From positions 1 through 29,284 of the forward strand of contig CABUWR010000001.1 of NCBI GenBank assembly GCA_902495265.1: 29,284 nt of DNA, given 5' to 3'. A program made the translations under genes and the position numbers. The notes under the pieces were generated by a model. That model did not search any database and was not told the DNA's origin. It saw only the letters and a program-made list of their open reading frames with translations. Positions 1 to 7,096 of the stretch are shown piece after piece. This DNA comes from an uncultured Collinsella sp. (lineage in GTDB: Bacteria; Actinomycetota; Coriobacteriia; Coriobacteriales; Coriobacteriaceae). The first letter of the stretch is position 1, and every line of letters starts with the position of its first letter.

Positions 1-1
1 C

Positions 2-1648
2 TTCCAGATCATCGGCGCCACCACCGCCGAGGAGTTTCGCAAGTACCTCACCAAAGACCCCGCGTTCGAGCGTCGTTTCCAGTCCATCGATGTGGAGGAG
101 CCGAGCGTCGAGGACACGGTCAAGATCCTGACCGCGCTCAAGCCGCGCTACGAGGAGCACCACCATGTGCGCTATACGCAGGGTGCTATCGAGGCCGCCG
201 CGAACCTTTCCAACCGCTACATCCAGGATCGCTTCCTGCCCGATAAGGCCATCGACCTCATCGACGAGGCCGGCGCCCGCGCTCGCATCGCCGCGAATCG
301 CGCGCCCGAGCCGGTGCGTGAGGCCGAGCATCGCGTGGAGGAGCTTAAGGCCGCCGCGCAGGAGGCCACCGAGAGCGACGACATGAACAAGGCCGCCGAG
401 ATTACCGAGCAGCAGAAGGCCGCCGAGATTGAGCTCGCCGAGGCCAAGGCCGCCTGGACCGCCGAGCTCGACGCCAGCCCGCTCACCATCGATGTCTCCC
501 AGATCGCCGATATCGTGTCCGTGACCTCGGGCGTGCCGGTGTCCTCGCTTACCGAGAGCGAGAGCCGTCGCCTGCTGCAAGCCGAAAGCGTGCTCAAGAC
601 GCGCATCATCGGTCAGGATGAGGCTGTCGAGGCCGTTGCCAAGGCCGTGCGCCGCAGCCGCTCGCCGCTCAAGGACCCGCGTCGCCCCGGCGGCAGCTTT
701 ATCTTCCTGGGTCCCACCGGGACGGGCAAGACCGAGCTCGCCAAGACGCTCGCCGAGTATCTCTTTGGCAGCAAGGATGCGCTCATCAGCTTCGACATGT
801 CCGAATTCGGTAGCGAGTTCGAGGTCTCCAAGCTCATCGGTAGCCCTCCGGGTTACGTCGGTCACGACGAGGGCGGCCAGCTCACCAAGGCCGTTCGTCG
901 CCACCCGTACTCGGTCGTGCTGTTCGACGAGATCGAGAAGGCGCATCCCGACATCTTCAACATCTTGCTGCAGGTGCTGGAGGAGGGCCGCCTGACCGAT
1001 AGCCAGGGCAAGACGGTCGACTTCCGCAACACCGTGATCATCATGACGTCCAACGTGGGCGCTCGCGAGATTTCGCAGGATGCGAGCGTGGGCTTTGGCA
1101 CCACCGGCGAGCAGGGTCTCACCTCGAGCGAGATCCGCGGCCGTGCGATGGGCGAGCTCAAGCGCCTGTTCCGCCCCGAGCTGCTCAACCGTATCGACGA
1201 CATCGTGGTGTTCCAGAAGCTCTCGGGCGAGAATCTCACCAAGATCGCGCACCTGCTGGTGGACGACCTGCGTCAGCGTTTGATTGCCAACGGCATGAAC
1301 ATCAAGCTCACCGATGCGGCCTATGACAAGATCGTGGCCGAGGGCACCGACCTCACCAACGGTGCGCGTCCGCTGCGCCGTGCTATTCAAAAGCTCATCG
1401 AGGACCCGCTGTCCGAGGAGCTTCTGGCCGGCGAGTGGGGCGAGGGCGATACCGTCCTGTGCGACGTGGCCGATGGCAAGTTTGTCTTTAGCCACGGCGC
1501 GGGCGAGATCCCGGCACCGCGTCCGGCGGGCACGCTCGGTGGCGATACCGCCCCGACGGCACCGCACACCGGCAACGCCGCGCCCGTGAGCGGCGGCGTG
1601 ACCTCGGGCCCCGGCGGCATGATGCAAGCCGGCTCTGGCGCGCTGTAG
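2..1648 (+). CDS. clpC: ATP-dependent Clp protease ATP-binding subunit ClpC (5' end outside window)
   Basis: This is the C-terminal part of a Hsp100/Clp AAA+ unfoldase, which feeds substrates to ClpP in the cytoplasm. The reading frame is open from base 2 with IIGATT and later FERRFQ, the end of the first AAA+ module. A short coiled-coil/UVR-like middle region follows (about bases 310-470), as in ClpC and shorter than the ClpB M domain. The second AAA+ module shows Walker A GPTGTGKT, pore-loop GYVG, Walker B VVLFDEIEKAH, sensor 1 IIMTSN, arginine finger LLNRIDD and sensor 2 GARPLRR. The protein ends in a Gly/Pro/Ala-rich tail of about 45 residues (GGVTSGPGGMM), longer than is usual for the family. 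The first ATG or GTG in the frame (GTG at 92) is internal. A strong hairpin follows the stop. Identity as a Clp ATPase is secure; ClpC rather than ClpB rests on the short middle domain and the disA-region synteny. Confidence 0.93.
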   Translation, partial: FQIIGATTAEEFRKYLTKDPAFERRFQSIDVEEPSVEDTVKILTALKPRYEEHHHVRYTQGAIEAAANLSNRYIQDRFLPDKAIDLIDEAGARARIAANRAPEPVREAEHRVEELKAAAQEATESDDMNKAAEITEQQKAAEIELAEAKAAWTAELDASPLTIDVSQIADIVSVTSGVPVSSLTESESRRLLQAESVLKTRIIGQDEAVEAVAKAVRRSRSPLKDPRRPGGSFIFLGPTGTGKTELAKTLAEYLFGSKDALISFDMSEFGSEFEVSKLIGSPPGYVGHDEGGQLTKAVRRHPYSVVLFDEIEKAHPDIFNILLQVLEEGRLTDSQGKTVDFRNTVIIMTSNVGAREISQDASVGFGTTGEQGLTSSEIRGRAMGELKRLFRPELLNRIDDIVVFQKLSGENLTKIAHLLVDDLRQRLIANGMNIKLTDAAYDKIVAEGTDLTNGARPLRRAIQKLIEDPLSEELLAGEWGEGDTVLCDVADGKFVFSHGAGEIPAPRPAGTLGGDTAPTAPHTGNAAPVSGGVTSGPGGMMQAGSGAL

Positions 1649-1670
1649 GGATTGAGCATAACCTTGCAAG

Positions 1671-1710
1671 ATGGGGGCGTTTCCGATGAGGAAGCGCCCC
1701 CATTTCCATT
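1671..1710 (+). terminator. Intrinsic terminator after clpC
   Basis: A 14-bp stem (1671-1684 with 1690-1703, one G-T wobble) closes the pentaloop GATGA and is followed by TTCCATT. It lies 22 bases after the clpC stop. The T tract is weak. Confidence 0.75.
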
Positions 1711-1761
1711 GAAATGCGCTCATATCTTTCGTGCTATACTAAATTCAAAGATACGTATAGC
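1709..1761 (+). promoter_or_regulatory. Promoter/operator of the RelB-PIN module
   Basis: An extended -10 element, TGCTATACT (1732-1740), lies downstream of a TTGAAA (1709-1714) at a long 20-bp spacing. The -10 overlaps the left arm of a perfect 7-bp inverted repeat, GCTATAC (1733-1739) and GTATAGC (1755-1761), with arm centres 22 bp apart, about two helical turns. This fits autorepression by the ribbon-helix-helix antitoxin encoded just downstream; that is inference. Confidence 0.55.
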
Positions 1762-1773
1762 AAAGGAGCTGAT

Positions 1774-2133
1774 ATGCCTACGTCAATACTCGATACACGG
1801 CCAGTTCAGATGAACGTGCGCATAGATCGCCAGCTCAAAGAAGCGGGAGATACCGTGCTTGCCAATATCGGCATGACGCCGTCGCAGGCTGTTCGGGCGC
1901 TTTGGGAATATCTGGTCATCAACGAACGCATGCCTTCAAAGGAGGGGAGCGCAGAGATTCTCTCCGACGAGGCGAACCAGCGATTCGTGGAATCAAGAGC
2001 AGCACAGGGTAGCCATATCATTCGCGATTCGTGCCTCAAATACGGCATCCCCATCCCTGAGTTCTCGGGAGACTATGACGACCTCTATGAGGAGGCCATG
2101 GCGGAGCGCTATCCCGAGTGGGTGGAGCTATGA
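1774..2133 (+). CDS. RelB/DinJ-family antitoxin
   Basis: A 119-residue protein with a ribbon-helix-helix-like N terminus (about residues 11-47: VQMNVRIDRQLKEAG, then IGMTPSQAVRALWEYL), the signature layout of RelB/DinJ antitoxins, which bind operator DNA as dimers and neutralise a partner RNase. The rest is acidic and probably contacts the toxin. The start is ATG 1774, behind AAAGGAG at 1762-1768; the frame stays open upstream to 1714, but those codons overlap the promoter and operator. The stop overlaps the start of the next gene as ATGA, so the two are translationally coupled. The partner is a PIN-domain protein rather than the YafQ/RelE-fold toxin usually found with DinJ. Family assignment is good; the partner relation is inferred from the overlap. 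Confidence 0.8.
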   Translation: MPTSILDTRPVQMNVRIDRQLKEAGDTVLANIGMTPSQAVRALWEYLVINERMPSKEGSAEILSDEANQRFVESRAAQGSHIIRDSCLKYGIPIPEFSGDYDDLYEEAMAERYPEWVEL

Positions 2134-2651
2134 GTGCAGACGGCATTCTCAAGTTGCTCATCGACACCAACGTATGGATGGATTACTTTTTTGGAAGGTC
2201 GGACCGGACAGCGGATGTTGCCCGTCTATTCGAGATTGCCGATGTCTCGGAGCAGATTGCCCTGTTTGCCTCGTCTCTTTCGGTCAAAGATGTCTCGTAT
2301 CTTGTCTCGGCGGCGATTAAGAGGGAGTGCCGAAGGAAGAAAGGTTCGCTGAGCGATAACGCCATTGCGGCGGCGGACGAAACGGCCTGGGCATGCGTTC
2401 GGCAGATGCGCGAGCTCGCCCTCATCGCGCCGGTCGGTGCAGACGAGGTCTTCGACTCTTTTGTGTTCAAGTATCATCACAACGACTTCGAGGACGACCT
2501 GATGCTGGGCGTCGCCAATCGCATTGATGCCGATTACGTCGTGACGGAGGACAAGAATCTTATTAAACATACCAATGGTGTATGCATTAACGTTCAACAG
2601 GCGTTGAGGCTGGTTGAAGGGTCCAACGTCCCCTCAGCACGGCCCGTCTAA
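2130..2651 (+). CDS. PIN-domain toxin (VapC-like endoribonuclease)
   Basis: A 173-residue PIN-domain protein, expected to be a Mg-dependent RNase. Acidic residues sit where the family needs them: D12 in IDTNVW, D54 in SVKDVSYLV, the cluster NDFEDDLM (D119-D123) and D141 in VVTED. The start is ATG 2130, overlapping the antitoxin stop and preceded by GGTGGAG at 2121-2127; an in-frame GTG at 2118 has a poorer context. The length is somewhat above a typical VapC (about 130-150), and D54 replaces the Glu common at the second acidic position. The overlap with a RelB/DinJ-like gene marks it as the toxin of a type II toxin-antitoxin pair. No rho-independent terminator is evident after it. Confidence 0.8.
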   Translation: MSADGILKLLIDTNVWMDYFFGRSDRTADVARLFEIADVSEQIALFASSLSVKDVSYLVSAAIKRECRRKKGSLSDNAIAAADETAWACVRQMRELALIAPVGADEVFDSFVFKYHHNDFEDDLMLGVANRIDADYVVTEDKNLIKHTNGVCINVQQALRLVEGSNVPSARPV

Positions 2652-2799
2652 CCTGCTTTATCTTAATAAAGTGGCGTTTCCCCGCCGTTAGCCGATGATG
2701 CAAGGGCGCTCGGCGTTTTCGACTGGTTTATGCACGTAAAGTCTGGGAATATACAAGTCGCATGTCTTATTGTCTAACCAGTTGCGCCAAGGAGGCACC

Positions 2800-4257
2800 A
2801 TGGACTACAAGATTACCGGCTACGAGCCCGCCCAGCTGTTCCATTTCTTTGAGGAGGTCAGCGCGATCCCCCGTGGGTCTGGCAACGAGAAGGGCATCAG
2901 CGATTTCCTGGTTGCGTTTGCCAAGGAGCGCGGCCTCGACGTGTATCAGGACGAGGTCTACAACGTCATCATTCGCAAGCCCGCATCTGCCGGTGCCGAG
3001 AATGCCCCGACCGTGATGCTGCAGGGCCACATCGATATGGTGTGCGACAAGTTGGGCTCTGTTGAGCACGACTTTACGACCGATGGTATCGACCTGGTCG
3101 TCAAGGACGGCGTCCTCACCGCTAACGGCACTACCCTGGGCGCCGACAACGGCATTGCTGTCGCTCTGATGCTTACCGTGCTCAACGACGATTCGATTGC
3201 TCATCCGGCTCTCGAGTGCGTGTTCACCACCGACGAGGAGACCGGCCTGGTTGGCGCCGAGACGCTCGACAAGTCCCAGATCAGCGCCCGCACCATGATC
3301 AACCTCGACTCCGAGGAGGAGGGCGTGGCCACCGTCAGCTGCGCCGGCGGCGTCGTCGTTACCTACACCTGCCCCATCGTGCGCGAGCACAAGACCGGCA
3401 GCACCCTCACGCTCGAGATCTCCGGCCTGCTGGGTGGTCACTCCGGCGCCGACATCAACCTGGAGCGCGGCTACGGCAACCTCATCATGGCCCGCATCAT
3501 CGACCGCCTGATGGTTGCCGGCGAGCCCGCCATCGTTAGCTTTAACGGCGGCACCAAGGACAACGCCATCAACCGTGAGTGCAAGGCCGAGCTGGTCTAC
3601 GCTGATCACGCTGCCGCCGAGGCCGCGGCCCAGATTGCAAAGGGCATCATCGCCGACGTCACTGCCGAGCTCGAGGTCTTCGACCCCGGCTTTACCTGCA
3701 CCGTCGAGATTGCCGACGACGCCGAGGTTGAGGCCATGGACCAGAAGTCCGCGCTTGCCCTCATCCGCGCCCTGCGCCTTGCCCCTAACGGCGTGATTCG
3801 CCGTAACGTCGCCACCGACGGCTCCGTCGAGGTTTCCTCCAACATCGGCGTGGTTGCCACCTCTGACGACCAGGTCAAGATCATGCTGTCCCCGCGCTCC
3901 TCGATCACCTCGCTGCAGAACGAGTTCAAGGACCGCCTGCAGACGCTGGCCGATGTCCTGGGCTTCGACGCCAAGTTTGAGTTCGAGTATCCCGGCTGGA
4001 GCTATGCCGAGCATTCGCCGGTCCGCGACATCTTTGTCGAGAGCTATCGCGAGCTCTTTGGCTCCGAGCTGCGCATCGAGTCCATTCACGCCGGCCTTGA
4101 GTGCGGCCTGTTTGCCGAGGCCCTGCACGGCCTGGACGCCATCGCCGTGGGCCCGACGCTCTCCGATGTCCACACCCCGGACGAGAGCATGGAGCTCGCT
4201 TCTGCCGAGCGCTTCTACGAGCTGCTCATCGACGTCCTCAAGCGCCTCGCTGCGTAA
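2800..4257 (+). CDS. pepD: Cytosolic aminoacyl-histidine dipeptidase (Xaa-His dipeptidase, M20C)
   Basis: A 485-residue zinc metallopeptidase of the PepD branch of family M20, which hydrolyses Xaa-His and other dipeptides in the cytoplasm. Visible active-site elements are H77 and D79 in QGHIDM, the bridging D116 in GADNG, the catalytic Glu pair E146-E147 in TTDEETGL, D170 in NLDSEEEG, and a C-terminal His in SDVHTPDE. The length matches E. coli PepD (about 485). The start is ATG 2800, placed by AAGGAGG at 2789-2795; the frame extends to a TTG at 2770 without support. It is monocistronic: a strong terminator follows, and no clear promoter was found in 2652-2799. It belongs to neither the toxin-antitoxin module upstream nor the convergent hipBA pair. 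Confidence 0.93.
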   Translation: MDYKITGYEPAQLFHFFEEVSAIPRGSGNEKGISDFLVAFAKERGLDVYQDEVYNVIIRKPASAGAENAPTVMLQGHIDMVCDKLGSVEHDFTTDGIDLVVKDGVLTANGTTLGADNGIAVALMLTVLNDDSIAHPALECVFTTDEETGLVGAETLDKSQISARTMINLDSEEEGVATVSCAGGVVVTYTCPIVREHKTGSTLTLEISGLLGGHSGADINLERGYGNLIMARIIDRLMVAGEPAIVSFNGGTKDNAINRECKAELVYADHAAAEAAAQIAKGIIADVTAELEVFDPGFTCTVEIADDAEVEAMDQKSALALIRALRLAPNGVIRRNVATDGSVEVSSNIGVVATSDDQVKIMLSPRSSITSLQNEFKDRLQTLADVLGFDAKFEFEYPGWSYAEHSPVRDIFVESYRELFGSELRIESIHAGLECGLFAEALHGLDAIAVGPTLSDVHTPDESMELASAERFYELLIDVLKRLAA

Positions 4258-4312
4258 AGGTTGCGCTGGCAGCAGTCCGAGCCACGTGCTAGCGGATTGC
4301 AGATGACATTAT

Positions 4313-4361
4313 GAGAGGGGGGCACCCGAGCTTTTGCGATGGGTGCCCCCTCTCTTCTTTT
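4313..4361 (+). terminator. Strong intrinsic terminator after pepD
   Basis: GAGAGGGGGGCACCC (4313-4327) pairs with GGGTGCCCCCTCTC (4341-4354) with one bulged G, followed by TTCTTTT. It lies between convergent pepD and hipA; on the minus strand the tail is poor, so it chiefly serves pepD. Confidence 0.9.
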
Positions 4362-4384
4362 GGGAAATGGGAAATTGCGGCCAC

Positions 4385-5689
4385 CTAGCCCATATCCGCC
4401 TTGATGAGGTCGAGGGTGCGCTGGCAGTTTTCGCGGACGGGGCCGAGCATATGCTCGCGCAGGTCCGCCATGCCGGGCAGGTCGGCGTATTCGTCCATGA
4501 CCTCTTCCATGCAAACGGGTACCTCGTAGGCGAGGTCCATCATGGTCGCAAAGCAAAACTTCTCGGATAGCCCGGCATCGGTGAGCGTCGCCTCCAGCGC
4601 GGGATCTCCCATACCGTGGTATTGGCGGATAGCGCCTGGACCGATGCGCCCCACACGATTTTCGCCGCCAACGCTCATGGCAAGACGCACCCGGCGGCGC
4701 ATGCGCTCGTACGCCAAGCCCGAAGCGACATCGTACATTCGAGCCATCATGGCTGCGCCGTCGTTTCCAAGGAGCAGGGAATAGTTTTTCGCATGCGCAT
4801 CCGGTGCGCCGATAATGGCGTTGAAGAACAGTATCTGCGTAAACAGATACAGGTTAAGTTGATGGTGGCTCGTATTTACGAGGAGCTCTTGAATGTCGCG
4901 GGTGGTCGGGCCGCCGTCTGCCGTGTACTTTTGGGAGGGCATCACCCCAAGTGCCTGACAGAGGTCTTCTTGATGTAGGCGCCTGATCGTTCCGTCTTCG
5001 ACTTTCACGCGGTCATAGCGCTCAACAATGAGGGCAGGTTCGTCCTCAAACATACGATATTCGACGTTTGCCGTTGCGATACCGGCGCGCTGGGCGCTTT
5101 TCATGCAGACAAACTCATTGAGAGCCTCGAGTTTAAATCCGATAACGCCATTTTTGAAAATATGCGTCGTGGGCGAGGAGCCCATGCATTCGCACCAGCG
5201 GCCGTTTGTGAACGCGAGCGCGAATTTGCCCTGGTTGCCTCCAAGCGACCAACTTTCATCTAGACCCATCCACGATGCATCGCGGTCATCTCTGATCGAC
5301 TTGAGATGGAGAGCAATTTCGTGGTCGTCTATAGGGCGGTATTCGCCAGCGCGATGCAGGACGGCATCGGCATCTTCTTCGGCACAAAACTGCACTCCGC
5401 CCGGACAGTCGAGTCCGATATGGCTGAGCAACGCAACGGGATTGTTGGGCCTAACGTCGAATTCGGCGGCAATCGCTTTTCGCTGGTCCTCGCTGTCGGG
5501 TAGAAGGCCAAACAGGTACGGATTCATGACCTGTTGTCCGTATGTGCGATTCGATACGGGTATGTTGGTCGATAGGGCTGGCCCGTCATAGTCATGATCG
5601 TAGGTAAAGCTGATAAGACCGTTCTCATCTTGCGTGAGCGTTCCCGCAGGTACGTCGCAAATAATGGTCCGAAGTGATGTTCTGGCCAT
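4385..5689 (-). CDS. hipA: HipA-family serine/threonine kinase toxin
   Basis: A 434-residue HipA-type kinase; characterised members phosphorylate aminoacyl-tRNA synthetases and halt translation. In order: an N-terminal HipA_N-like region (about 1-110), a Gly-rich ATP loop SLGGNQGKFAL (148-158), the ATP lysine K179 in THIFK, ERYDR (223-227), LHQEDLCQALG (238-248), the catalytic loop GAPDAHAKNYS with D297 and N302, and the metal-binding D320 in MYDVAS. All key residues are present, so the kinase should be active. Length matches E. coli HipA (about 440). The gene starts 3 bases after the hipB stop. Codon usage looks more AT-rich than the surrounding housekeeping genes, which suggests acquisition. 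Confidence 0.92.
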   Translation of the reverse strand: MARTSLRTIICDVPAGTLTQDENGLISFTYDHDYDGPALSTNIPVSNRTYGQQVMNPYLFGLLPDSEDQRKAIAAEFDVRPNNPVALLSHIGLDCPGGVQFCAEEDADAVLHRAGEYRPIDDHEIALHLKSIRDDRDASWMGLDESWSLGGNQGKFALAFTNGRWCECMGSSPTTHIFKNGVIGFKLEALNEFVCMKSAQRAGIATANVEYRMFEDEPALIVERYDRVKVEDGTIRRLHQEDLCQALGVMPSQKYTADGGPTTRDIQELLVNTSHHQLNLYLFTQILFFNAIIGAPDAHAKNYSLLLGNDGAAMMARMYDVASGLAYERMRRRVRLAMSVGGENRVGRIGPGAIRQYHGMGDPALEATLTDAGLSEKFCFATMMDLAYEVPVCMEEVMDEYADLPGMADLREHMLGPVRENCQRTLDLIKADMG

Positions 5690-5692
5690 TGG

Positions 5693-6163
5693 CTATTTCC
5701 CTTCGGGCTTGGTTTGGTTAGATACGTTTGCGGCAATCGAGACTCCGAGATTGGACATGGCGAAATCGGCGAAGACCTCGTCGTAGAGTGCGGATGTAAA
5801 GGGGGCATCTGCAAGAGCCGGAATGGGGGTACTACGACGGTTGCGATGATGAGGACGTTGAGTGTGATGGCGCCTGGGGATGCTGCGAGACAGCGGATTG
5901 GCATGCGGGGCGTCGACTGGTCGCTCGTTTTTCGCTTCGCCGATATCCCCTTGAGCGGCGAGTGCCAGTCCAAGAGCATTGAAAATCGTCAGCAGCTTGT
6001 CGAGTCGAATGCCGGTGGCGTCTCCTAGTTCGAGCGATGCGAGCAGGCGCTCCGAAACACCGGCTTTTTTAGCGAGGGCGGCACGGGTGAGACCCTGAGC
6101 CTCGCGTGCCTGGCGCACATAGATGCCAGCTTGGCGCGGTGTGGTGATGGGAAGGGTATCCAC
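5693..6163 (-). CDS. hipB: HipB-like antitoxin/repressor (Xre-type HTH) with long C-terminal extension
   Basis: A 156-residue protein with a Cro/C1-type helix-turn-helix at about residues 11-70 (QAGIYVRQAREAQGLTRAAL and following, with the recognition stretch VSERLLASLELG). It sits directly upstream of hipA in the usual antitoxin-first order and should repress the operon and restrain the kinase. The start is a GTG at 6163 with AGGAG seven bases before it. Canonical HipB is about 88 residues; here roughly 75 extra residues follow, first basic and His/Arg-rich (RRHHTQRPHHRNRR), then a more ordinary stretch ending NVSNQTKPEGK. That tail could be extra DNA binding, a kinase contact, or a frame disturbance. 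HTH and context are secure; the function of the tail is unknown. Confidence 0.85.
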   Translation of the reverse strand: MDTLPITTPRQAGIYVRQAREAQGLTRAALAKKAGVSERLLASLELGDATGIRLDKLLTIFNALGLALAAQGDIGEAKNERPVDAPHANPLSRSIPRRHHTQRPHHRNRRSTPIPALADAPFTSALYDEVFADFAMSNLGVSIAANVSNQTKPEGK

Positions 6164-6176
6164 GGCGATCTCCTAA

Positions 6177-6247
6177 CGTGCAGACTTTTGCATATCAGTA
6201 TGACATGCAAAAGTCTGCACGAAAAGGCATTATGCAAAACTCTGCAT
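6177..6247 (-). promoter_or_regulatory. hipBA operator array: three TGCA-N6-TGCA sites at 27-bp spacing
   Basis: CGTGCAGACTTTTGCAT (6177-6193) and ATGCAAAAGTCTGCACG (6205-6221) form a perfect 17-bp inverted repeat with an 11-bp spacer. A third site, ATGCAAAACTCTGCAT (6232-6247), follows. Each site is itself TGCA-N6-TGCA, and the centres lie at 6185.5, 6212.5 and 6239.5, exactly 27 bp apart. On the minus strand a candidate extended -10 (TGTCATACT) lies between the first two sites, so a bound repressor would cover the promoter. Confidence 0.8.
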
Positions 6248-6290
6248 GAGGCCTTGTGCGGCGTTGAGTTTTGAGCGATTGTGTTTGGCG

Positions 6291-6875
6291 TTACAGCGCC
6301 AAAATCCCCAGATGCTCAAGCAAGATCTTAAGCCCGATGAGGATGAGCACGACGCCACCCACGATGGTGGCAGGCTTTTCGTAGCGCGCGCCAAAGGTGT
6401 GGCCGATCGCTACGCCGGCGACGGAGAAGGTAAACGTTGTGACGCCGATAAGCGATACAGCGGGAACGATGTCAACCGAGAGCGCCGCAAACGAGATGCC
6501 TACGGCTAGGGCGTCAATCGAGGTGGCAATGGCAAGGATTAGGTACTCGCCCAGGTCGATCTTTTCGGCATCCTTGCCGTCGCCTTCGTCCTCATCCTCG
6601 TCTTCGGTAAAGGCTTCCCACAGCATCTTGCCGCCGATAAAGGCCAAAAGGATAAAGGCGATCCAATGGTCGATGGGTCCGATGATGCCCATGAATTGAC
6701 TGCCGAGTGCCCAACCGATCACGGGCATGCCGGCCTGAAAGCCGCCAAAGAACAAGCCGAGCACCACGGCTACTTTAAGGTTGAGCTTTTTCATGCCGAG
6801 ACCCTTGCAGATGGAAACGGCAAAGGCGTCCATCGAAAGGCCAACGGCGAGCAACACGAGCTCTGCGAGTCCCAT
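6291..6875 (-). CDS. mntP: Manganese efflux pump MntP
   Basis: A 194-residue inner-membrane protein of the MntP (DUF204) family, which exports Mn2+. Six hydrophobic segments are visible in the two-repeat arrangement: the first repeat starts LSMDAFAVSICKG and the second carries the matching TSIDALAVGIS, each with the conserved Asp. The central cytoplasmic loop is very acidic (EDEDEDEGDG), plausibly a metal-binding patch. Length is typical (about 185-195). The start ATG at 6875 is preceded by GAGGGAG at 7-bp spacing. The leader has a compact hairpin that would hide this ribosome-binding site, described separately. It is transcribed away from disA and toward hipB. Confidence 0.93.
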   Translation of the reverse strand: MGLAELVLLAVGLSMDAFAVSICKGLGMKKLNLKVAVVLGLFFGGFQAGMPVIGWALGSQFMGIIGPIDHWIAFILLAFIGGKMLWEAFTEDEDEDEGDGKDAEKIDLGEYLILAIATSIDALAVGISFAALSVDIVPAVSLIGVTTFTFSVAGVAIGHTFGARYEKPATIVGGVVLILIGLKILLEHLGILAL

Positions 6876-6950
6876 AGTCTGGCTCCCTCTCTGCGGGCGA
6901 GCCCGATTACGCGACTACTCCCTCATTTATATGAGACCCGATGCTACCAC
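6876..6950 (-). promoter_or_regulatory. Structured mntP leader, candidate Mn2+-sensing (yybP-ykoY-like) element
   Basis: On the minus strand GGGAGTAG (complement of 6915-6922) is followed by a stem GGCTC/GAGCC (6899-6903 with 6881-6885) whose 3' arm overlaps the ribosome-binding site, and then GCCAGAC (6877-6883) next to the ATG. GGGAGUAG and GC-AGAC are the signature strands of the yybP-ykoY Mn2+ riboswitch L1 region, which often precedes mntP. Here they are only about 30 nt apart, too close for a full aptamer, so this is either a minimal variant or chance. A TATAAA lies just upstream. Confidence 0.35.
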
Positions 6951-7096
6951 ACGAGCAGTCAAAAGAACCCCGTCCCAAATTAGCTACCTAAGCGGTGTTC
7001 GCTCATTCTGTAAGCATCGGATTTCGCAAGCGCCGCAGGGACAAACCGTGAGAAACTATTTAGCGTTTATGGAGCGTATACGATGGGAGCGATGCC

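Noticed and set aside
2767..4173. 468-codon minus-strand ORF opposite pepD
   Set aside because: Its composition (Gly/Val/Asp/Leu-rich, no motif) is typical of antisense to a GC-rich gene; pepD is certain on the plus strand.
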